Assembly: GCF_041902845.1 (NCBI RefSeq) | Contig: NZ_CP159486.1 | Location: 1,612,001-1,676,000, forward strand | From: Limibacterium fermenti | GTDB taxonomy: Bacteria > Bacteroidota > Bacteroidia > Bacteroidales > Dysgonomonadaceae | Length of the DNA stretch: 64,000 nt | Direction of reading: 5' to 3' | Shown here: in pieces, positions 58,519 through 64,000 of the stretch | How the letters are laid out: the number at the start of each line of letters is the position of its first letter | How positions within the stretch are numbered: the first letter of the stretch is position 1 | Translations under genes and position numbers: made by a program | Notes under the pieces: generated by a model | The model's database searches: none | The model's input: only the letters and a program-made list of their open reading frames with translations | What the model was told of the DNA's origin: nothing

Positions 58519-59757
58519 TTAATGCCAGCTATTGATTAGCTGAGTATCCAACATCGAATCTTTATAACCTAAGAAATAAAGAATTCCATCGATACCGACC
58601 GTCGAAAGCGATTGTTTCGCGGTCTGTTTGACCTTCGGCTTAGCATGAAAGGCGATCCCCAATCCGGCGACACCTAACATCGGTAAATCGTTGGCTCCGT
58701 CACCAACGGCGACTGTCTGCCGGATATCGATTCTCTCCACTTGCGCTATTAACCGCAATAATTCGGCCTTTCGCTTCCCGTCGACGATATCCCCGATGTA
58801 GTTACCCGTAAGCTTCCCTTCGATGATTTCGAGTTCATTGGCATACATGTAATCGAAACCATACCGGTCTTTCAGGTAATTGCCGAAATAGCTGAATCCT
58901 CCCGATAGGATAGCTGTTTTGAATCCCACCTTTTGCAAGACTTTCATTAAACGGTCTAACCCTTCTGTAATCGGTAGGTTTTCGGCGACCTCCCGCAAAA
59001 CAGAAGCTTCCAGACCTTTCAGTAAGCGGATTCGTTTGCGAAAGCTTTCTTCAAAATCAATATCTCCCTTCATCGCCGATTCGGTAATAGCCTTCATTTG
59101 TTCGCCTACGCCGGCCCGGATACCCAACTCATCGATTACCTCCGTCTGGATAAGCGTGGAATCCATATCGAAACAAATCAATCGCCGCATCCGGCGATAC
59201 ATACTTTCTTCCTGAAAAGAAATATCGAAATTCAAAGTCGACGAAAGCTCCAAAAAAGCCTCCTGCATTTGTTGACGATCGATGGGAGTTCCCCGAACCG
59301 ACATTTCCACACACGATTTGGCGGCGCGCTGCTTTTCGTCTAACGGAATACGGCCTGTAAGTCGAACCATATTGTCGATATTCAACTTTTGGTCGGATAC
59401 GATTTTCGATACGGCGGCAATTTGTTTGGCCGTCAATACACGCCCCAAAAGCGTAATGATATAGCGGTTTTTGCCTTGCATTTTCACCCAACTCGAATAC
59501 TGTTGGTTGCTGATAGGGTTAAAGCGAACGGCTACATCTAACTCGTACGCTTTGAACAGCAAGTCTTTGAGGATATCGCCCGCATTTCCGTCTAACGTTC
59601 TGAACATGATTCCCAGTGAAATATTACTGTGGATGTCGGCTTGTCCGATATCGAGAATAAAAGCGTCATGTTTCGCTAAAATATCGGTTAAGGCAGCCGT
59701 TAAACCGGGTTTATCGTCGCCGTTGATGGTCATCAGGATAATTTCAGAATTTTCCAT
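58519..59757 (-). CDS. serB: Phosphoserine phosphatase with N-terminal ACT domains
   Basis: 412 residues. Two ACT-like domains (IILMTINGDDKPGLTAALTDILAK and RYIITLLGRVLTAKQIAAVSKIVSDQKLN) are followed by a HAD phosphatase: D197-M-D199-S-T nucleophile, LSGGFSYFG (motif II/III Ser region), VGDGANDLPMLGVAGLGIAFHAKPKVK. It dephosphorylates phosphoserine in serine synthesis. The ACT domains probably give feedback by serine. The start ATG 59757 is 11 bp from the DUF4922 stop. Confidence 0.95.
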   Translation of the reverse strand: MENSEIILMTINGDDKPGLTAALTDILAKHDAFILDIGQADIHSNISLGIMFRTLDGNAGDILKDLLFKAYELDVAVRFNPISNQQYSSWVKMQGKNRYIITLLGRVLTAKQIAAVSKIVSDQKLNIDNMVRLTGRIPLDEKQRAAKSCVEMSVRGTPIDRQQMQEAFLELSSTLNFDISFQEESMYRRMRRLICFDMDSTLIQTEVIDELGIRAGVGEQMKAITESAMKGDIDFEESFRKRIRLLKGLEASVLREVAENLPITEGLDRLMKVLQKVGFKTAILSGGFSYFGNYLKDRYGFDYMYANELEIIEGKLTGNYIGDIVDGKRKAELLRLIAQVERIDIRQTVAVGDGANDLPMLGVAGLGIAFHAKPKVKQTAKQSLSTVGIDGILYFLGYKDSMLDTQLINSWH

Positions 59758-59768
59758 ATCGAGTAATT

Positions 59769-60608
59769 TCAGATAATAGGCATGGATACCTGTGAATAAA
59801 TGTCTTCTATGTCTTGTGACTGAATTTTATTAAAATCTTCCTCTCGAACCGTAATGATGAGTCCGGCCATATCCAATGCTCCCGGGCTGATTAATAGGCT
59901 TTTATTTCCTTCTTCATCATATTGTTTGGGGCGATGTGCCCTCCGAGGGTAGATATTCAAAATATACCGGTTCCTTTCCCGATACGCAATGATATTCATC
60001 ATCGGTTCTTCTTCATCGGGTTGCCGGGTATGCAGGTATTGATATACATCTTCGAAGCGATCTTCCGCTTCTTTTTTATTCTCCGTTTCAATTGTAAGGC
60101 AAGAGCGCAGTTCATTATCTCCCTGAATCAGAACGGGCTCTTTCAATCCGGCTTGTAAATGGAAATGATCCGGCGCGGAAGCTCCGCATTTCGGCCCGTT
60201 ATAAAAAACGATATAGTCCGGTAGTAATTCGGATAATGTCAGCATATCGCCGATTTTTTTTCGGATGCGTTGCGGAACATGTGAATGCAATGGTATCGTC
60301 AGATGATTCCGTAATATAGGATACGGATTACACAACACGATGTATTTATCCAGAAAGGGAATACCTCGTTGTTCTTTCGGACGATTCTCGGCGCAGAGAA
60401 AACAAGGGCGCTTTTCAATATTTTCGGTGTCTACTTTTGCAGCGGCTGATCGTATTCTGGATGGGTTAAATTGAACAGTAACCGATACGTCGCCCCATGC
60501 AAATTCTTTTATTTTATTGTTGTCGAGTTGCTCCAGTCCGGTTCGGAGTTGTTTCCACTCCTTTTTTTGAGCAATAAACAATTGGTTGATGTGTTCTTGG
60601 AAATCCAT
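59769..60608 (-). CDS. DUF4922 family protein (HIT/GalT-like nucleotidyl-transfer fold)
   Basis: 279 residues from ATG 60608; the TTG at 60626 adds six residues and lies next to the -7 box. It has the HIT-like block GASAPDHFHLQAG and the nucleotide-binding segment FLDKYIVLCNPYPILRNHLTIPLHSHVPQ, as in GDP-galactose phosphorylase and Ap4A phosphorylase relatives. The exact reaction is unknown. A CENRPKEQRGI cysteine block (PCFLCAENRP) may bind zinc. Downstream is serB. A TATCTTTG box (60636-60629, minus strand) is its -7 element. Confidence 0.8.
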   Translation of the reverse strand: MDFQEHINQLFIAQKKEWKQLRTGLEQLDNNKIKEFAWGDVSVTVQFNPSRIRSAAAKVDTENIEKRPCFLCAENRPKEQRGIPFLDKYIVLCNPYPILRNHLTIPLHSHVPQRIRKKIGDMLTLSELLPDYIVFYNGPKCGASAPDHFHLQAGLKEPVLIQGDNELRSCLTIETENKKEAEDRFEDVYQYLHTRQPDEEEPMMNIIAYRERNRYILNIYPRRAHRPKQYDEEGNKSLLISPGALDMAGLIITVREEDFNKIQSQDIEDIYSQVSMPII

Positions 60609-60645
60609 TATTCTTGTTTTAATCAAAGCAAAGATACAGATAATT

Positions 60646-60702
60646 TTAGAAACTGTTTTGAATTTTCCGAATGATCTGATTTTGTTTATTCTTTTATGCT
60701 GT
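60646..60702. repeat. Partial copy of the palindromic element's right arm
   Basis: TTAGAAACTGTTTTGAATTT onwards matches the complement of 42911-42967 over about 57 bp with a single obvious difference (GATCTGATT versus GATCTAATT). The match ends in CTTTTATGCTGT. It lies 10 bp upstream of the -7 box of the DUF4922 gene. Confidence 0.8.
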
Positions 60703-60806
60703 GAAAGAATGCCTGAAAATTGCCTTACCGATTTACTATACGGAAAGGTATCTTTTTGACAAGCAAGAATATTCGTATAAAGAAATAGAGAATATCTTTT
60801 TTATTT

Positions 60807-60837
60807 GGCGCAATTAAACTATTTATGTATTTTTGTG
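60807..60837 (+). promoter_or_regulatory. Promoter of the tmRNA gene
   Basis: TTG 60807-60809, a 20-nt spacer and TATTTTTG 60830-60837. The primary transcript should start near 60844 and be trimmed at its 5' end. Confidence 0.82.
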
Positions 60838-60882
60838 TCTGCTTATTCGTGCGCGAAAGAAATGCGGTCATACTATTTAAAT

Positions 60883-61279
60883 GGGGCTGACCGGTTTTGA
60901 CAGCGGGTAGAAAGGGTTTGTAAGCATGCAGTGCGTTGTCGGTTTGCACTTGAATCTCAAACGTCAAACCATTAACTGGCAATAATAATTACGCTCTTGC
61001 TGCGTGATCGAATAACAGTAGATCAATCGCTTAATCCTGTCACAGGTGATAGGACAAGACATCACCCGGAAGCTGTGGCTTCGAAGCGTTTCGATACGGT
61101 GGTGCAGGTAAATCGGAGATAGGGTAGGCGGCGCTTCGACGCTTGTCCGAAATTTAAGAAGCTAAGGTTTGAGTGGGTGGCTTCAGTCTTGCTCATTCCC
61201 GACAATTAAAATGGAGATAAGCATGTAGAAAGCAAATTATTTCCTCGTTTGGACGAGGGTTCAAGTCCCTCCAGCTCCA
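60883..61279 (+). ncRNA. ssrA: Transfer-messenger RNA (tmRNA)
   Basis: About 397 nt. The 5' end GGGGCTGACCGGTTTTGACA and the 3' T-arm/acceptor GGTTCAAGTCCCTCCAGCTCC pair as the tRNA-like domain. The tag frame (60978-61007) encodes GNNNYALAA and stop, so tagged proteins end in the usual ALAA degron. The final CCA appears not to be encoded. tmRNA rescues stalled ribosomes with SmpB. Followed by a terminator (61302-61344). The segment includes the usual pseudoknots, not folded here in detail. Confidence 0.96.
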
Positions 61280-61301
61280 CTGCTAATGAACAAAAAGTTT
61301 T

Positions 61302-61344
61302 GCATCAGATGATTACCGTAGAATAATTGTCTGATGCTTTTTTT
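61302..61344 (+). terminator. Intrinsic terminator of ssrA
   Basis: GCATCAGA / TCTGATGC stem with a 20-nt loop, then seven T (61338-61344). Confidence 0.85.
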
Positions 61345-61368
61345 GCACGGTTATTCAATAAGAATTCA

Positions 61369-62151
61369 ATGGAATTACGAACAGTAAATGTCACACGGTA
61401 TATCACGCCTCTTCGGGAAGGCGGATCTCTGCCTGCATTAGTGGAAGCGGATGACGGTTTCAAATATGTGCTGAAATTTCGAGGATCGGGACATGGAACG
61501 AAAGTGTTGATTTCGGAATTAATAGGCGGTGTGATTGCAAAATTACTCGGATTAAATATCCCTGAATTAGTGTTTATAAACCTCGATGAAGCTTTCGGGC
61601 GCTCCCAGCGCGATGAGGAAATTCAAGATTTGCTCAAGGCGAGCCGGGGACTGAATTTAGGATTAAGCTTCCTGTCCGGCGCATTGGCCTACGATCCGGT
61701 CACAACGAAAATAGACTGCGCTACTGCATCAAAGATTGTCTGGATGGATGCTTATCTGACGAATATCGATCGTACCGTACGGAATACGAATATGCTGATG
61801 TGGCATAAAGAATTATGGCTCATCGATCATGGGTCGATGTTATATTTCCATCACAACTGGGATCACTCAAATCAACCGGAACTTAATCCTTTTCCCATGA
61901 TTAAAGATCACGTTCTGTTACCATTTGCCCTTCATTTGGAAGATGCCAACGTCGCTGCACAGTCGGTACTTTCGGATTTGGTTTTAGAAGAAGTCGTAAC
62001 CCTCATTCCCGACGAATTCGTGGGGTGGGCGGCACCTGATGAAACTCCCGATTCTGTTCGCCAACGTTATTACGATTTTCTCCGATTGCGTTTAAAGTAT
62101 TCGACTATCTTTTTAAACGAAGCCATCCATGCACAAAAAGCTTTTTTATGA
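61369..62151 (+). CDS. HipA-like kinase domain protein
   Basis: 260 residues from ATG 61369. The HipA-type kinase fold: ATP-binding Lys36 in FKYVLKFRGSGHGT, catalytic loop DAYLTNIDRTVRNTNML with Asp134 and Asn139/Asn141, and the metal-binding Asp153 in LWLIDHGSML. It lacks the N-terminal subdomain of classic HipA toxins. The DUF3037 gene overlaps its end by 23 bp. This kinase/DUF3037 pair is widespread but has no established role. It lies right after ssrA, a common integration site, so acquisition is possible. Whether it acts as toxin, regulator or defence protein is unknown. Confidence 0.85.
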   Translation: MELRTVNVTRYITPLREGGSLPALVEADDGFKYVLKFRGSGHGTKVLISELIGGVIAKLLGLNIPELVFINLDEAFGRSQRDEEIQDLLKASRGLNLGLSFLSGALAYDPVTTKIDCATASKIVWMDAYLTNIDRTVRNTNMLMWHKELWLIDHGSMLYFHHNWDHSNQPELNPFPMIKDHVLLPFALHLEDANVAAQSVLSDLVLEEVVTLIPDEFVGWAAPDETPDSVRQRYYDFLRLRLKYSTIFLNEAIHAQKAFL

Positions 62152-62521
62152 ATATGCCGTTATCCGAGTGGTTCCGAAAGTAGAACGGGGAGAGTTCGTG
62201 AATGTCGGAATCATCTTGTTTTGCAAAACGGCAAGATATATCGGCATGAAATACGAGATCGATAGAGAAGAGCTTTCGGGATATTCGTCGGAATTGGATA
62301 TCGACTTATTATTGCAAACGATAGCTTCCTTTAAAACCATGGCATATGGGGAGAGTGGGGGGGGAGAAATATCCCGTCTCGATATGGTTGAACGCTTTCG
62401 ATGGCTGACGGCTGTCCGCAGTACTTGTTTGCAGACGAGTACACCTCAACATGGTTTTACGACGGATCCTGTACGTACGCTTGAAATGCTTTTTGATGAA
62501 TATGTGGGGGATGATGTATGA
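62129..62521 (+). CDS. DUF3037 family protein, partner of the HipA-like kinase
   Basis: 130 residues. The start FYEYAVIRVVPKVERGEFVNVGIILFCKTARYIGMKYEID is characteristic of DUF3037. The reading contains a G8 run (62356-62363) that encodes Gly-Gly-Gly within ESGGGEIS; one-base slippage would truncate the protein. The last codons and the stop lie in a short GATGTATGATGTAT repeat. It is translationally coupled to the kinase by a 23-bp overlap and may be its substrate or antagonist (inference). Confidence 0.85.
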   Translation: MHKKLFYEYAVIRVVPKVERGEFVNVGIILFCKTARYIGMKYEIDREELSGYSSELDIDLLLQTIASFKTMAYGESGGGEISRLDMVERFRWLTAVRSTCLQTSTPQHGFTTDPVRTLEMLFDEYVGDDV

Positions 62522-62545
62522 TGTATGAGTTAGGGCAGGACTTTT

Positions 62546-63325
62546 TCATTTAAGGAATTTTCCTGATAAACGTGTGACCCATTTGCGAGGCAACAATCGT
62601 ACACCAAAAGCAATGAGTTTGTTCCGTGTTCCGTGAATAGCGACAGACTTTCCTTTCAACATCGCCTGATAACCTACTTTTGCGACATCCGCAGCCATGG
62701 GAAGTTTACGCCCTTTCACCATAGAACTCTTTTTCATGTTCGAATCTTCCATGAAGAAGGTGCCGGTCGGACCCGGACATAATGATGTAACCGTAATTCC
62801 TCTATTTTTTACCTCATAGCCGATAGCTTCGGAAAAGTGCAAAACATACGCTTTTGTTGCGAAATACACCGCCATCATCGGCCCCGGTTGAAACGCGGCC
62901 GTTGAACATACATTTAAAATTCGCCGCGTTATTTGCCTGTTATTTTGAGACGATTCCCTTTGAATGAAAAGATGACACAACCGCGTAAGGGTGGTTATAT
63001 TTAATTGTATCATCCGCTCATAACGTTCCCATTCGGTATCTGCAAAAGGGCCGAAATCTCCGAATCCGGCATTATTGACCAAATAAGTAATATGAGGCGC
63101 TTCGGCTTCCCGGAAAATTGCTTCTGCGGCATCGGGTAATGACAAATCCTTTACGATTACCTGTACCGATATTTTATAATCTTTTTCGAAGGATGATTTT
63201 ATCTGTTGCAGTTGGTCTGCATTCCGAGCTACTAAAATTAAACTACATCCTTCTTTGGCAAATAGTTTGGCTAATTCAAACCCAATGCCTTTAGAAGCCC
63301 CTGTTATTAAAGCGGTATATTTCAT
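62546..63325 (-). CDS. SDR-family short-chain dehydrogenase
   Basis: 259 residues from ATG 63325 (TTG 63340 adds five residues). Rossmann fold with the nucleotide motif TGASKGIG (8-15), NNAG (84-87), Ser141 and the catalytic Y154-x3-K158 (YFATK), all intact. An oxidoreductase using NAD(P)H on an unknown carbonyl or alcohol. The C-terminal AFGVRLLPRKWVTRLSGKFLK is basic and amphipathic and may attach it to membranes. The rodA gene is just upstream on the same strand. Confidence 0.9.
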   Translation of the reverse strand: MKYTALITGASKGIGFELAKLFAKEGCSLILVARNADQLQQIKSSFEKDYKISVQVIVKDLSLPDAAEAIFREAEAPHITYLVNNAGFGDFGPFADTEWERYERMIQLNITTLTRLCHLFIQRESSQNNRQITRRILNVCSTAAFQPGPMMAVYFATKAYVLHFSEAIGYEVKNRGITVTSLCPGPTGTFFMEDSNMKKSSMVKGRKLPMAADVAKVGYQAMLKGKSVAIHGTRNKLIAFGVRLLPRKWVTRLSGKFLK

Positions 63326-63345
63326 TATTGCGGCGGCCAAATGAC

Positions 63346-63444
63346 TAATTACGAATTACAAATTACGAATTACAAATTACGAATGACGAATTACGAATTA
63401 TGAATGAAAAGTCTAAGGTCGAATGTCTAACGTCTAAAGACGTG
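63346..63444. repeat. 7-bp tandem repeat, family C (AATTACG/A), plus a GTCTAAAG-type end
   Basis: About eight AATTACG/AATTACA heptamers (63346-63405) followed by GTCTAAGGTC / GTCTAACGTC / GTCTAAAGAC words to 63444. Lies between rodA and the SDR gene. Related to 9379-9427 (same strand) and 49408-49466 (complement). Confidence 0.88.
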
Positions 63445-63467
63445 AAGCAATTCCTCCTCATCCTTCT

Positions 63468-64000
63468 TTACATTCGTTTTTGTGATTTATCGATTCGCAG
63501 GAAAATAAACAGCAGAATAGTGAATCCCCATAGCGATGATCCACCGTAACTGAAAAAAGGAAGCGGTATCCCGATGACCGGCATGATGCCAATAACCATG
63601 CCTATATTGATGATAAGGTGAAAGAGGAAAACACTCGCCACTCCATAACCATACACACGCCCGAATATCGTTCGTTGACGTTCTGCCAGATAAATAAGCC
63701 TTAAAATAAAGATTACAAATAAAATCAAAACGATGGAAGATCCTATGAATCCCTGTTCTTCACCGATCGTACAAAAAATGAAATCCGTATCTTGTTCCGG
63801 TACATACTTTAATTTTGTTTGTGTACCATTTAAAAAACCTTTGCCGGCAAATCCTCCGGAACCGATCGCTATTTTCGACTGTCCCACATGGTATCCCGAA
63901 CCCTGGAGATCCTGCTCCATACCGAGAGTCACTTTAATTCGCGTTTGCTGATGAGGTTGCAGCACATCGTAAAAAACATATTCTACCGATTCGACGAATG
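63468..64000 (-). CDS. rodA: Rod shape-determining protein RodA (C-terminal part; start beyond window)
   Basis: The last 177 residues of a SEDS peptidoglycan polymerase; the frame is open to the window edge. It contains the RodA/FtsW block GYHVGQSKIAIGSGGFAGKGFLNGTQTKLKYVPEQDTDFIFCTIGEEQGFIGS and the C-terminal helices VIGIPLPFFSYGGSSLWGFTILL. The 'GTQTKLKYVPEQDTDFIF' region favours RodA over FtsW. It elongates glycan strands with a PBP2 partner. The SDR gene follows downstream on the same strand. Confidence 0.93.
   Translation of the reverse strand, partial: FVESVEYVFYDVLQPHQQTRIKVTLGMEQDLQGSGYHVGQSKIAIGSGGFAGKGFLNGTQTKLKYVPEQDTDFIFCTIGEEQGFIGSSIVLILFVIFILRLIYLAERQRTIFGRVYGYGVASVFLFHLIINIGMVIGIMPVIGIPLPFFSYGGSSLWGFTILLFIFLRIDKSQKRM

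Overview
This window is a chromosomal segment of a Bacteroidetes bacterium, most likely of the order Bacteroidales. The evidence is the promoter pattern TTG-(19-21 nt)-TAnnTTTG seen upstream of several genes, a tmRNA whose tag ends NNNYALAA, TonB-dependent receptors and Bacteroidetes-type lipoproteins, LytTR regulators, a thiamine TonB receptor under a TPP riboswitch, and a clade II (Sec/lipoprotein) nitrous oxide reductase cluster. I cannot fix the genus. Both ends cut genes: an inositol monophosphatase on the left and rodA on the right.

Layout. 1-4.8 kb (minus): suhB-like phosphatase, an S9 peptidase, ispE and a DUF2461 protein, separated by C/T-rich 8-mer repeats. 4.9-6.6 kb (plus): LiaF-like and membrane-LytTR envelope-sensing pair. 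6.8-12.9 kb (plus): TolC / lipoprotein adaptor / RND pump followed by a small PII-like protein. 13.7-18.8 kb (plus): aspA, dcu transporter, asparaginase and porin, which together would import asparagine or aspartate, make fumarate and export succinate during fumarate respiration. 18.9-21.9 kb (minus): DUF3298 lipoprotein, DUF4831 protein, pheS. 22-30 kb (plus): tilS, a 45-residue membrane peptide, serS, an outer-membrane beta-barrel protein and a LytS/LytTR two-component pair. 30-31.2 kb: an EF-hand-like small protein and a decayed Rpn-type nuclease.

31.3-37.3 kb (minus) is a compact nos operon: nosZ, a membrane-protein/NosL fusion, nosD, nosF and nosY. Its promoter sits partly inside a 16-codon remnant of a tandemly duplicated secreted-protein gene. 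37.3-40.8 kb (minus) holds the two intact copies of that gene, a lipoprotein with an HEMWH zinc-peptidase motif and an unrecognised 225-residue protein. 41.1-41.5 kb is a degenerate 21-bp tandem array kept exactly in phase. 41.5-45.5 kb is a thiamine locus (TPP riboswitch, TonB receptor, PnuT-type transporter) that appears to have been split by a palindromic element, an MNT nucleotidyltransferase and the remains of its HEPN toxin partner.

45.8-64 kb is mainly housekeeping: bifunctional (p)ppGpp enzyme, YtxH/holin-like envelope genes, miaB, a candidate small RNA, an acetate CoA-transferase, nspC, nadD, a TPR protein, a USP-domain protein, serB, a HIT-like DUF4922 protein, the tmRNA gene with a HipA-like kinase/DUF3037 pair just after it, an SDR oxidoreductase and rodA.

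The most unusual feature is the density of short tandem repeats of period 7 or 8 between genes. There are at least six word families, several in more than one locus, and three are stacked together at 49.26-49.47 kb. A dispersed hairpin family and a 189-bp palindromic element with a second partial copy add to this. No CRISPR array and no intact insertion sequence was seen.
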